Shown: piece after piece, positions 18,345 through 27,617 of the stretch
Layout of the letters: every line of letters starts with the position of its first letter
How positions within the stretch are numbered: the stretch's first letter is position 1
Assembly: GCA_947085425.1 (NCBI GenBank)
Contig: CAMTWK010000016.1
Span: forward strand, 1 to 64,000
DNA: 64,000 bases
Reading direction: 5' to 3'
Origin: UKL13-2 sp947085425
Lineage (GTDB): Bacteria; Pseudomonadota; Gammaproteobacteria; Burkholderiales; Usitatibacteraceae
The notes under the pieces: generated by a model
The model's input: the letters and a program-made list of their open reading frames with translations, nothing else
Told to the model about the DNA's origin: nothing
The model's database searches: none
Made by a program: the position numbers and the translations under genes

Positions 18345-19238
18345 ATGAAAATCGCATTTATCGGCCTTGGTCACATGGGCAACCCCATGGCGCGCAATTT
18401 GTTGAAACACGGTCACACGCTCAAGGTGTTTGACGTGGTGCCGGATTTGGTTAAGAAGATGACCGATCTTGGTTGCGAAGCAGCGACCTCCGCTGGTGCC
18501 TGTGTCAAGGGTGTTGATGTTGTCATCACCATGCTGCCCTCTTCGCCGCACGTGCGTTCGGTCTACACCGGCGCGCACGGTGTGCTGGCCAGCGTGGCAC
18601 CCGGCACGTTGTTGATCGACTCGTCGACCATCGACCCGCACACCGCGCGCGACGTGGCGATGGATGCCCGTGCACTGGGCACACGTGGCACGCCCATGGT
18701 CGATGCGCCGGTATCGGGTGGCACCGGCGGAGCCGAAGCCGGCACCTTGACGTTTATGGTCGGCGGCACGGTGGCAGACTTCAACAACGCCAAACCGATC
18801 CTCGAATGTATGGGCAAAAATATTGTGCATTGTGGTGACGCCGGCAACGGCCAGGTCGCCAAGATTTGCAACAACATGATGCTCGCCATCGAAATGATTG
18901 CCACCGCCGAGGGCATGGCGCTCGCCGCCAAACTCGGCATGGACCCGAAAGTGTTTGCGAGTATTGCCAATACCTCCAGCGGTCGCTGTTGGTCCTCCGA
19001 CACCTACAACCCCTACCCGGGCGTGATGGATTCCGCCCCGGCCTCGCGCGGCTACAGCGGTGGTTTTGGTTCGGATTTGATGCTCAAGGATTTGACGTTG
19101 GTCACCGAAGCGGCCAAGGCGGTGAAACAACCTGTGGTGTTGGGTGCCACCGCCCAGCAGCTCTACCAAATGCATTCGAGCATGGGCAATGGTGCGCTCG
19201 ACTTTTCGTCCATCATTAAAATGTATAAACAAGTCTAA
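18345..19238 (+). CDS. mmsB: 3-hydroxyisobutyrate dehydrogenase
   Basis: 297 residues. GLGHMGNPMA at 7-16 is the NAD-binding loop, DAPVSGGTGGA (120-130) is the substrate-binding loop, and Lys173 in GQVAKICNN is the catalytic lysine of beta-hydroxyacid dehydrogenases. It oxidises 3-hydroxyisobutyrate to methylmalonate semialdehyde, the substrate of MmsA, 1.1 kb upstream. Together with the next two genes this is the valine distal pathway. Confidence 0.92.
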   Translation: MKIAFIGLGHMGNPMARNLLKHGHTLKVFDVVPDLVKKMTDLGCEAATSAGACVKGVDVVITMLPSSPHVRSVYTGAHGVLASVAPGTLLIDSSTIDPHTARDVAMDARALGTRGTPMVDAPVSGGTGGAEAGTLTFMVGGTVADFNNAKPILECMGKNIVHCGDAGNGQVAKICNNMMLAIEMIATAEGMALAAKLGMDPKVFASIANTSSGRCWSSDTYNPYPGVMDSAPASRGYSGGFGSDLMLKDLTLVTEAAKAVKQPVVLGATAQQLYQMHSSMGNGALDFSSIIKMYKQV

Positions 19239-19252
19239 AAATTGGAAATGTC

Positions 19253-20032
19253 ATGATTGAACACAAAATTGTCGGCCACACCTGCGTCATCACACTCAAC
19301 AATCCGCCTGCCAATACCTGGACACCCGAGTCGCTGGCGGCGTTAAAAGACTTGGCGCACAAGCTCGAAGCCGATGACAATATTTACGCCGCAATCCTCA
19401 CCGGCAGTGGTGAAAAATTCTTTTCGGCTGGAGCCGACTTAAAACATTTTCAAGGCTGCGATGACAAAGGCGTGTTGGCGGCGCGCCATTTTATTCACAC
19501 CTTTGGCGCAGCCTTTGAAGCGTGGATGAATGCACGTTTTGTCACCATCGCCGCCATCAACGGTTATTGCATGGGTGGCGGACTCGAAGGTGCGCTCGCC
19601 TGTGACATTCGTATCGCCGAAGCGCACGCACAAATGGCCATGCCGGAGCCTTCGGTCGGTCTATTGCCGGGCGGTTGTGGTACACAGAATTTGCCCTGGT
19701 TAGTTGGAGAAGGCTGGGCCAAACGCATGATTTTGACCAACGAACGGGTGAATGCGGAGACGGCACAGCGCATTGGTCTGGTTGAAGAAGTGGTTGAAAA
19801 AGGCAAATCGCTTGACGCCGCTTTGGCAATGGCCGAACGCGTTGCCACCCTCTCCCCAAAATCTGTTTCGTTTTGCAAATCACTGATCCATAACGCCCGT
19901 AACGGCGTGCCGCGCAACGCCGGCTTGGCGCTTGAGCGGGAAAGATTTATGGATTTGTTTACGTTTGAAGACCAGACGGAAGGTGTGACGGCGTTTTTGG
20001 AAAAACGCAAACCGGTCTGGAAAAACAAATAA
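19253..20032 (+). CDS. Enoyl-CoA hydratase
   Basis: 259 residues of a crotonase. TGSGEKFFSAGADLKHF is the first oxyanion region, NGYCMGGGLEGALACDIRIA the second and MPEPSVGLLPGGCG follows. It hydrates an enoyl-CoA; methacrylyl-CoA is the natural candidate in this valine setting. The gene starts 14 bases after mmsB, and the next one follows after about 34 bases. Confidence 0.9.
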   Translation: MIEHKIVGHTCVITLNNPPANTWTPESLAALKDLAHKLEADDNIYAAILTGSGEKFFSAGADLKHFQGCDDKGVLAARHFIHTFGAAFEAWMNARFVTIAAINGYCMGGGLEGALACDIRIAEAHAQMAMPEPSVGLLPGGCGTQNLPWLVGEGWAKRMILTNERVNAETAQRIGLVEEVVEKGKSLDAALAMAERVATLSPKSVSFCKSLIHNARNGVPRNAGLALERERFMDLFTFEDQTEGVTAFLEKRKPVWKNK

Positions 20033-20066
20033 TTTACAAAAAATAGCCACAATAACGCCAACCTCT

Positions 20067-21209
20067 ATGTCCCTTCCCGTTCACACCAGCGATGATCTGA
20101 TCGTCGAAATTCGCAATCACGTTGCTTTCCTCACTTTTCACCGTCCCAACGCATTAAACGCAATCACGTTTGAGATGTTAAAAGTGATGCGTGGTCTGTT
20201 CGACGACTGGTCGAAAAACCCGGACATTCACGCCGTGGTCTCAATGGGCAGCGGTGAAAAGGCCTACTGCGCCGGTGGCGATGTGCGCGGACTTTACAAC
20301 AGCATTACCGGTGCTGGTCCGAAAGTGCACGAAGAGTTTTTCGCCACCGAATACACGCTCAATTATCAGATGCATCGTTTCCTGAAAAATAGCGGCAAAC
20401 CATACATTGCCATGATCGACGGTATTGTTATGGGCGGTGGCATGGGCGTGTCGCAAGGCGCCACTTTACGCATTGTTGGTGACCGCACCAAAATGGCCAT
20501 GCCGGAAACCAAAATAGGTTTGTTCCCGGATGTGGGGGGCACCTATTTTTTGTCGCGTGCCACCGGCGCGACCGGGCTTTATCTTGGCCTCACGTCAAAC
20601 GTGATCAATGGTGCCGACGCAAAACACGCCAAACTCGCCGACCTTTACATGAGCCGTGATGCGCAGAGCCAGTTTATAGATGGATTCAATTCGGTCGTAT
20701 GGTCGGAGCATCCCCTGGCAGACATAGTCTTGCTGGCAAAACAATTTGCCACTGCCGAAACTGACATTCCAACCTCACCATTGGCGGCGTTAAACGTTGG
20801 ACAACACGATACATTGGCCGCGCATTTTGCCAACAAGACCAATGTATTGGCGATCATCGCCTCGCTGAAGACTGAAATTCACCACGCGGATTGGGCAAAA
20901 AAGATCATTCATGATCTGAGCCTGCGCTCCCCCATCCTGCTGGAAGTCACCAAGCGACAAATCGAAACCGGCGCAAAAATGAATATCGCTGATTGCCTGC
21001 GGCGTGAATACAACATGATGATGCAGGTGTTTGACCATACCGACGTTGTCGAAGGCATTCGTGCGCTGGTGATTGACAAAGACAACACACCCAAATGGTC
21101 GCCTGCACGGTTGCAGGACGTCACACCGGCAATGATCGACGCCTATTTCGCCCCGCGCTGGACAGCCGCCAAGCACCCGCTCGCGAATCTTGAAAACCTT
21201 TATGGATAA
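20067..21209 (+). CDS. 3-hydroxyisobutyryl-CoA hydrolase
   Basis: 380 residues, longer than a hydratase. GSGEKAYCAGGDVRGLYN, IDGIVMGGGMGVSQGA and MPETKIGLFPDVGGTYFLSR are the signatures of the hydrolase branch of crotonases. It releases free 3-hydroxyisobutyrate from the CoA ester, the form MmsB uses. The FAH-family gene starts eight bases after its stop, so they are likely co-transcribed. Confidence 0.88.
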   Translation: MSLPVHTSDDLIVEIRNHVAFLTFHRPNALNAITFEMLKVMRGLFDDWSKNPDIHAVVSMGSGEKAYCAGGDVRGLYNSITGAGPKVHEEFFATEYTLNYQMHRFLKNSGKPYIAMIDGIVMGGGMGVSQGATLRIVGDRTKMAMPETKIGLFPDVGGTYFLSRATGATGLYLGLTSNVINGADAKHAKLADLYMSRDAQSQFIDGFNSVVWSEHPLADIVLLAKQFATAETDIPTSPLAALNVGQHDTLAAHFANKTNVLAIIASLKTEIHHADWAKKIIHDLSLRSPILLEVTKRQIETGAKMNIADCLRREYNMMMQVFDHTDVVEGIRALVIDKDNTPKWSPARLQDVTPAMIDAYFAPRWTAAKHPLANLENLYG

Positions 21210-21217
21210 CGCAAAAA

Positions 21218-22123
21218 ATGAAACTCGTTACCTATCAACTGCTCGACTCCTCAGAATTTAAAACCGGCATTCTCACCAGCAAACATCAAGTTATTGATAT
21301 TGCCGCCGAATGCGCGGCGCGAAAAAATGGCACCAACGTTACTACCATGCTGGATATTATCGAAGGCGGCGCGGCCACCATGGCGCTGCTAAAAGAAATC
21401 GAAGCCGCCCCCAAAACTGCGCCGATTTTTCTCAATACTGCGCTACTCAAGGCACCGATTCCCCGCCCCCGCAAAAATGTCTTTTGTGTCGGCTGGAATT
21501 ATCTGGAGCACTTTGTTGAAGGCGCGACCACCTTGCAGGATGGCCGGGAAATTCCCAAGTGGCCGGTGTTCTTTTCAAAAGCGCCGACTGCGGTAAACGG
21601 CCCGTATGACGTTATTCCGTTTGATGCCAGCGTATCCACGCAGCTTGACTGGGAAGTGGAACTGGCGGTGGTATTGGGTAAAAGTGGTAAAAATATTTCA
21701 GAGGCCGATGCCTTTGATCACATCTTCGGTTATACGATTGCCAATGACGTCACCTGGCGCGATGTCCAGCGCCGCCACGGCGGCCAATGGGATAAAGGCA
21801 AGTCACTCGACGGCACCTGCCCGATCGGTCCCTGCATCGTCACTGCGGACGCGCTTGACCCAACCAATCTTGACGTTGAGTGTAGGGTGTCGGGGGTGGT
21901 CAAACAAAAATCCAACACCAAACACCTTTATTTCAAAATTCCCCGGCTGATACATGACCTATCACTTGGTCAAACCCTTGAAGCCGGTGACATTATTTCG
22001 ACCGGCACGCCGGAAGGCGTTGGATTTGCCCGCACACCACCAGAGTGGATGAAGCCGGGTGATTTGCTGGAAACAGAAATTACCGGAATTGGTGTCATGC
22101 GTAACCCCATTGCTTCGATGTAA
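21218..22123 (+). CDS. Fumarylacetoacetate hydrolase (FAH) family protein
   Basis: 301 residues. It has FFSKAPTAVNGPYDVIP, LDWEVELAVVLGKSGK (with the metal-binding Glu residues), DVTWRDVQRRHGGQWDKGKS and TGTPEGVGFART. These are hallmarks of FAH-fold hydrolases/decarboxylases, which cleave or decarboxylate 2-oxo acids using a divalent metal. The substrate here is not known. Position in the operon suggests an acyl or oxo acid of amino-acid breakdown. Confidence 0.85.
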   Translation: MKLVTYQLLDSSEFKTGILTSKHQVIDIAAECAARKNGTNVTTMLDIIEGGAATMALLKEIEAAPKTAPIFLNTALLKAPIPRPRKNVFCVGWNYLEHFVEGATTLQDGREIPKWPVFFSKAPTAVNGPYDVIPFDASVSTQLDWEVELAVVLGKSGKNISEADAFDHIFGYTIANDVTWRDVQRRHGGQWDKGKSLDGTCPIGPCIVTADALDPTNLDVECRVSGVVKQKSNTKHLYFKIPRLIHDLSLGQTLEAGDIISTGTPEGVGFARTPPEWMKPGDLLETEITGIGVMRNPIASM

Positions 22124-22262
22124 ATAGACCATTCAAAGGCGCCAATGGTCATCACAAAGCGTCAACAAAATCATCACCGCAGCGTTTGTTATGTTGTTGC
22201 GCATCAATATTGATTCGCACGTCCACCCCCTGTTTTCCGACCCGCATTTTTTCGGAGGCACC

Positions 22263-23795
22263 ATGTCCCGCGCTTCGTCTGTTTCGACCACACATCGTAT
22301 TTGCCCTTTCCGGGATCGTCTTTTATTGGCAATTTGTGTGGCATCGATCCTTGCACCGCCCGGTCTGCGCGCGCAAACGCCATCCGGCCGGGTCGTCCAA
22401 ACCGGCACCATCACCGGCGTCGGCAGCAACTTGTGTGTTGACGGCTCACGCGTGTCGATAGGTGACGGCCTTAACGTCGAACTGGGTCAATGTCGAAACG
22501 GGTCGGCGGCGTGGGATGTGATCGATCTGGGCGGCGGTGAATTTGCAATTTTGAACCGCGCCAGCAAACGGGTATTGGACGTCGCCGGCGGCTCATTTGA
22601 CGACGGCGCCAATGTGCAGCAATACGTTTGGAACAACACCGCCGCACAACGATGGCGCATTGAAACCGTTGCCAACGTCACCAATGGTGCGGTTCAAATC
22701 GTCAATCAGCGCAGTGGCAAATGTCTGGATATCAATGAACGCAGCACCGTCGCCGGTGCGAATATTCACCAGTGGCAATGCCATGGCAAAGAAAATCAGC
22801 AATGGCGGTTTACGCGTACCAGTGGCGCAGCGTCCCAAGGATCAACCGGCGTTTTTAACCGCCCCGGCCCGGCGCCATTGCCCTCCCCCAATCAATCTGC
22901 ATCACAAGGGGTCATCAGTGGTACGGCTGTGATCGGCGAGCGGCCGGTTGGGTCCAACGAAAGCAATCGCCCGTCGTATGGCGGCAAACCGTACAGCGAC
23001 TCTGATCGAACCGTCCGTGATGTAAACGGAGTTTTGCAAGGACGTCAATTGTATTCAGGCATGATCGTCAGCCGCGCGAGCGACAAATGTATCGACGTTG
23101 AAGGTGCAAAACGCGAAGACGGCATCAACATTCGCCAATGGATCTGTAATGGCACCAATGCACAGTTATGGGATTTTATGGATCTGGGCCGCGGTGAGAT
23201 GTTGATCGTCGCACGGGCCAGCAACAAGGTCATGGATGTGGTCGGCGCCAACCCACAAGATGGTGCCAATATTGCGCAATATACGTGGAACGGTGGCAAT
23301 CACCAACGCTGGCGGTTGGAGTCGGCTGGCCGAGGTTATTTCAAATTGGTGAGTGTGGGCAGCAACAAGTGTGTGGATGTTGATAACGCGGGCCACCACG
23401 ATGGTGCCAACGTGCATCAGTGGTCCTGCCATGGCAAGGAAAATCAACAATGGCGCATCGAGGTAAGCGGCGCAGGAACCGGCTGGATGAATTACCAACC
23501 ACAACCAACTTTTACGCAGCCGAATTCACGTTATTCGGACGTCCCGCCAGCCTACTTGGTTGGTACGTGGGACGGATTTAATCCCGTTTATCAACGCAAC
23601 GTTCGCCTGTCGATTTACACGGACGGTACGGCGCAGGCCATTATTGACGACAACATCCGGTTGGACGGATATTTTCGCGGCAACCGCCTGTATTTGGGCA
23701 CCGAACGGTATGACGTTCAACAGGATCGCCGCGGCTTCCGAACCTCACAGGTCGGGCAAGCCAACAATGTGGTGCATTACACGCGCGCGCGATAA
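22263..23795 (+). CDS. Secreted protein with tandem ricin-type beta-trefoil lectin domains
   Basis: 510 residues from ATG 22263, which has GGAGG about five bases upstream; longer starts lack this. Signal peptide ends …LAPPGLRA-QT. Two lectin-like domains follow: residues about 28-180 and about 260-420, each with repeated Q-W motifs (NTAAQRWRIE, KENQQWRF, NAQLWDFMD, NHQRWRLES, KENQQWRI) and clusters of N-GKCLD/SNKCVD. Trefoil lectins usually bind sugars; the C-terminal part (about 440-510) is of unknown type. It lies next to catabolic genes but has no enzyme domain. Confidence 0.85.
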   Translation: MSRASSVSTTHRICPFRDRLLLAICVASILAPPGLRAQTPSGRVVQTGTITGVGSNLCVDGSRVSIGDGLNVELGQCRNGSAAWDVIDLGGGEFAILNRASKRVLDVAGGSFDDGANVQQYVWNNTAAQRWRIETVANVTNGAVQIVNQRSGKCLDINERSTVAGANIHQWQCHGKENQQWRFTRTSGAASQGSTGVFNRPGPAPLPSPNQSASQGVISGTAVIGERPVGSNESNRPSYGGKPYSDSDRTVRDVNGVLQGRQLYSGMIVSRASDKCIDVEGAKREDGINIRQWICNGTNAQLWDFMDLGRGEMLIVARASNKVMDVVGANPQDGANIAQYTWNGGNHQRWRLESAGRGYFKLVSVGSNKCVDVDNAGHHDGANVHQWSCHGKENQQWRIEVSGAGTGWMNYQPQPTFTQPNSRYSDVPPAYLVGTWDGFNPVYQRNVRLSIYTDGTAQAIIDDNIRLDGYFRGNRLYLGTERYDVQQDRRGFRTSQVGQANNVVHYTRAR

Positions 23796-23797
23796 AC

Positions 23798-25615
23798 CTA
23801 AAAGTACGCTTCTTCCATCGCCAAAACGCTGGATGAGCCATTCACAACCGCTACGGTGTAGCCGCTCGAAAACGGCAGGATATGATCGGCGAAAAAACGC
23901 GCGGTGATGATTTTGGCCTTCAAAAAATCAACATCACCCTCGCCTGCCGCCAATTGTTCGGCGGCGGCGATCGCCGAGCGCGCCAACATCCAGCCGCCGC
24001 AAACCGATCCGGCCAGCATCAAATAATGCACAGCACCAGAAAAAACCGCGCCCTGATCACCTTTAAAGGTCATGGCGATCCATTCGGTCGCGCGTTTAAA
24101 GTCGGCAATAGCGTCGGCCAGTTGTTTACCAATGGCCTGCAAATTAACGTCGGATGCGCCGCCGAGTGTTTTGACGGTTGATTGCATCTCGGCGATCAAT
24201 GCCAATGCGGTTTGCCCTTCTTCGCGACCAACCTTGCGGCCAACCAAATCGTTGGCCTGAATACCGGTGGTGCCTTCATAAATTGAGGAGATGCGTGAAT
24301 CACGGTAATACTGCGCCGCACCGGTTTCTTCGATAAAGCCCATGCCGCCGTGCACCTGCACACCAAGCGACGTTGCTTGAATGCCGATCTCGGTCGACCA
24401 GCCTTTGACAATCGGGATCATCAAATCGACCAGCGCCTGATTTTTTTGTTTGCTGGCTGGATCGGTGGCGTTTTCGGCGACATCCAGACACTTGGCGGTC
24501 CAATAAATGAGTGACCTGGCCGCCTCGGTATAAGCGCGCATGGTCAACAACATACGCTTGATGTCCGGGTGATACACAATCGGCACTGATTTTGGTTTGT
24601 CGCCGAGAGTCGCCGGTACGGCGGTCGTTGGCCGCCCCTGCACCCGTTCACGCGCCCACACCAGCGCATGTTGGTAGGCGCGCTCGGAAATCGACACCCC
24701 TTCCAGCGCCACACCGAGTCTGGCGGCGTTCATCATCACAAACATGTACTCAAGACCGCGGTTGATTTCGCCAATCGGGTAACCAATCGCCCCGCCATTG
24801 TCTTCACCAAACAACATCACACAGGTTGGACTGGCATGAATGCCAAGTTTGTGTTCAATCGACGCGCACTTGACGTCGTTACGCGCACCGACACTGCCGT
24901 CGTCATTCACCATGAATTTGGGCACCAGGAAAAGGGAAATTCCCTTCACACCTTCCGGTGCGCCCTCCACCCGCGCCAGCACCATGTGAATGATGTTGTC
25001 GGTGAAGTCGTGTTCACCATAGGTGATAAAAATCTTTTGGCCGGAAATTTTATAAGAGCCGTCACCCACCGGAACGGCCTTGGTGCGAATCAACGCAAGA
25101 TCCGAACCAGCCTGTGGCTCGGTCAGATTCATGGTGCCGGTCCACTTGCCGGCAACCATGTTTGGCAGAAATTTTTCCTTTAAAGCACTGCTCGCATGCT
25201 GGTCCATCGCCTCAACCGCACCAAGGGTTAACAGCGGGCACAATTTGAACGCCATGTTGGCACTGCCGAGCATTTCCGCAACCGGCGTGGCAACGACGTG
25301 TGGCAGGCCCTGACCGCCAAATTCAACCGGTGCCTCCAGTCCACACCAACCGCCATCGACATATTTCCAATACGCATCTTTAAAGCCTTTTGGTGTCGTC
25401 ACGACACCATTGGCAATTTTTGCGCCTTCCATATCACCGGAACGATTGAGCGGTCCCAACACCTCAGCGGCAAACTTCCCGGCCTCCTCAAAGATTGCAT
25501 CGATCAAATCGGCGCTCACCTCTTCACAACCGGGTAATTTACTGACTTCATCGAGCCCGACAACGTGTTTCAACACAAAGGCGATGTCTTTTAGCGGAGC
25601 GGTATAGTTCGACAT
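23798..25615 (-). CDS. Acyl-CoA dehydrogenase, long (about 600 residues)
   Basis: 605 residues, with an N-terminal extra segment and a C-terminal AcdH_C-type extension. Contains MNLTEPQAGSDLALIRTKA, HKLGIHASPTCVMLFGE and RISSIYEGTTGIQANDLVGR. It oxidises long- or medium-chain acyl-CoA and passes electrons to ETF. It lies on the minus strand; its coding end is two bases from the lectin gene's end (convergent), and its start is 55 bases after etfA's stop. Confidence 0.9.
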   Translation of the reverse strand: MSNYTAPLKDIAFVLKHVVGLDEVSKLPGCEEVSADLIDAIFEEAGKFAAEVLGPLNRSGDMEGAKIANGVVTTPKGFKDAYWKYVDGGWCGLEAPVEFGGQGLPHVVATPVAEMLGSANMAFKLCPLLTLGAVEAMDQHASSALKEKFLPNMVAGKWTGTMNLTEPQAGSDLALIRTKAVPVGDGSYKISGQKIFITYGEHDFTDNIIHMVLARVEGAPEGVKGISLFLVPKFMVNDDGSVGARNDVKCASIEHKLGIHASPTCVMLFGEDNGGAIGYPIGEINRGLEYMFVMMNAARLGVALEGVSISERAYQHALVWARERVQGRPTTAVPATLGDKPKSVPIVYHPDIKRMLLTMRAYTEAARSLIYWTAKCLDVAENATDPASKQKNQALVDLMIPIVKGWSTEIGIQATSLGVQVHGGMGFIEETGAAQYYRDSRISSIYEGTTGIQANDLVGRKVGREEGQTALALIAEMQSTVKTLGGASDVNLQAIGKQLADAIADFKRATEWIAMTFKGDQGAVFSGAVHYLMLAGSVCGGWMLARSAIAAAEQLAAGEGDVDFLKAKIITARFFADHILPFSSGYTVAVVNGSSSVLAMEEAYF

Positions 25616-25640
25616 GTTTCTTGTTCCTTATTTGCAGCGA

Positions 25641-25684
25641 TATGGGAATTAAAGAGCGGCTTTATGAGAATTAAAGAGCGGCGG
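25641..25684 (-). repeat. 22-bp tandem duplication at the end of etfA
   Basis: Two 22-base units (25641-25662 and 25663-25684) repeat the sequence around the etfA stop (TATGNGAATTAAAGAGCGGC). The first copy lies just after the gene. It is a recent-looking short duplication that leaves etfA intact. Confidence 0.7.
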
Positions 25685-26603
25685 TGAGTTCGGGAACGAT
25701 GGTAAATAAATCCCCCACCAGACCGTAATCGGCCACTTGAAATATGGGCGCTTCCGGATCTTTGTTAATTGCCACAATGACCTTGCTGTCCTTCATGCCG
25801 GCCATATGTTGAATGGCACCGGAGATGCCAATGGCGATATAAAGTTCGGGCGCGACAATTTTGCCGGTTTGCCCGACTTGATAATCATTCGGCACAAAGC
25901 CGGCATCCACCGCCGCGCGTGATGCGCCCAGGGCCGCACCGAGTTTGTCGGCGAGCGGCTCCAATACCGCACGGAATTTGTCGCCATCCGCCAACCCGCG
26001 CCCACCGGACACAATGCGTTTGGCGGCGACCAATTCCGGGCGATCCGATTTGGTCAATTCTTGACCCGTTACCTTGGCCAGACCACAGTCGGCGACCGCT
26101 TCGATCTCTTCAATTGCCGCATTACCACCGGTGGCAGACGCCGCATCAAATCCGGTGGCGCGAACGGTGATAACTTTGATCGCATCCGATGATTGCACCG
26201 TCGCAAATGCATTGCCGGCATAAATGGGGCGAACAAAGGTGTCGGCGGATTCGACACCGACCACATCAGAAATCTGTGCCACATCGAGTATCGCAGCCAC
26301 GCGCGGGGCGGTATTTTTCCCGGATGCCGACGCTGGAAACAAAATGTGCGAATAATTTTTCGCCATCGCGCATACCAGTGGGGCAATATTTTCCGCCACC
26401 GGCCTGGCATAGTGGGCCGCATCGGCCACCCATACCTTGGTGACCCCGCTGATGGCCGCCGCGGCAGTGGCGGCTGCTGAACAATTATTTCCGGCAATCA
26501 GTACATGAATGTCGCCGCCAATTTTTGCCGCACAGGCGACTGCATTGGTCACACCGGATTTGATCTGCTGGTGATCGTGATCCGCAATAATTAGGTTGGC
26601 CAT
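25671..26603 (-). CDS. etfA: Electron transfer flavoprotein alpha subunit
   Basis: 310 residues. The C-terminal FAD site VGQTGKIVAPELYIAIGISG is clear, together with VSGGRGLADGD. It binds FAD and passes electrons from acyl-CoA dehydrogenases to ETF-quinone oxidoreductase. It follows etfB immediately (one base between), and is the usual partner of the acyl-CoA dehydrogenase downstream. Confidence 0.94.
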   Translation of the reverse strand: MANLIIADHDHQQIKSGVTNAVACAAKIGGDIHVLIAGNNCSAAATAAAAISGVTKVWVADAAHYARPVAENIAPLVCAMAKNYSHILFPASASGKNTAPRVAAILDVAQISDVVGVESADTFVRPIYAGNAFATVQSSDAIKVITVRATGFDAASATGGNAAIEEIEAVADCGLAKVTGQELTKSDRPELVAAKRIVSGGRGLADGDKFRAVLEPLADKLGAALGASRAAVDAGFVPNDYQVGQTGKIVAPELYIAIGISGAIQHMAGMKDSKVIVAINKDPEAPIFQVADYGLVGDLFTIVPELTAAL

Positions 26604-26604
26604 T

Positions 26605-27354
26605 TCAAATCACCTTTGCTTCGTTTTTGAGTTTGTCCACCAGCGCCGCCACATCGGCGACGATGACACCACCCTTGCGTTTCGGTGGCTCAACAACCTT
26701 CAATGTTTTCAGGCGCGGCGCAACGTCCACACCGAGCGCTTCGGCAGTCATTACATCCAGCGGTTTTTTCTTCGCCTTCATGATATTGGGCAAGGTCGCG
26801 TAGCGCGGCGTATTCAAACGTAAATCGACCGTCACGATGGCCGGCAATTTGATCGCCACCGTCTCCAGACCGCCGTCAATTTCGCGGGTGACATTTGCCT
26901 CACCGCCAGTAATTGCTACTTTTGATGCAAACGTGGCCTGTGACCAACCCAACAATGCGGCCAACATTTGTCCGGTTTGATTGGAGTCGTCGTCGATGGC
27001 TTGTTTCCCCAATAGAACCAATTGTGGTGCCTCTTTGTCGACCAACGCCTTGAGCACCTTGGCCACGCCAAGTGGTTGCAGTTCGCTGCTGGCTTCCACC
27101 AAAATCGCCCGGTCGGCACCCATCGCCAAGGCGGTGCGTAGTGTTTCCTGGCATTGGCTGACACCAATGGAAATCGCCACAATTTCAGTCGCCACACCGG
27201 CTTCTTTGAGTTTGAGTGCCTCTTCGACAGCAATTTCATCAAAAGGATTCATGGACATTTTGACGTTGGTGAGCTCAACACCACTTTGATCCGCTTTGAC
27301 ACGAACCTTGACGTTGTAGTCGACCACACGTTTGACCGGGACAAGAATTTTCAT
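26605..27354 (-). CDS. etfB: Electron transfer flavoprotein beta subunit
   Basis: 249 residues from ATG 27354 (KILVPVKRVVDYNVKVRVKA); 13 extra upstream codons are not family-like. AMP-binding region GKQAIDDDSNQTGQMLAALL is present. It pairs with etfA and serves the dehydrogenases in the region. Confidence 0.93.
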   Translation of the reverse strand: MKILVPVKRVVDYNVKVRVKADQSGVELTNVKMSMNPFDEIAVEEALKLKEAGVATEIVAISIGVSQCQETLRTALAMGADRAILVEASSELQPLGVAKVLKALVDKEAPQLVLLGKQAIDDDSNQTGQMLAALLGWSQATFASKVAITGGEANVTREIDGGLETVAIKLPAIVTVDLRLNTPRYATLPNIMKAKKKPLDVMTAEALGVDVAPRLKTLKVVEPPKRKGGVIVADVAALVDKLKNEAKVI

Positions 27355-27481
27355 CGGAATTAGATTTCTGGCTAAAAGTTGGACAAATGACAAATAAATT
27401 CAAACGAGTGTTTGAATTATAGAGGACAGTGCCGGAGAATCCCACACTGCTGGAGCATCGGGTGGCAAAAACACAACGCTA

Positions 27482-27509
27482 AAAAACAACCCCCGCGTCT
27501 GGCGCGGGG
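27482..27509 (-). terminator. Terminator for the natAB operon
   Basis: CCCCGCG/CGCGGGG form a seven-base stem with loop TCTGG, with a T-run on the minus-strand 3' side. It lies 110 bases past the end of the ABC permease and between it and etfB. Confidence 0.6.
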
Positions 27510-27617
27510 ATTGAGGTCAATTCAGCTGAAACTGCCCGTTAATAGTTGTCTGTGGCATATTCAATACAGGCTGAGATTGGTATTCAATTAACCGCTAAAC
27601 AAACCATGCCAATATGG

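Noticed and set aside
18339..19232. Long minus-strand frame across mmsB
   Set aside because: Antisense shadow of mmsB; composition is His/Gly/Arg-rich and there is no family match.
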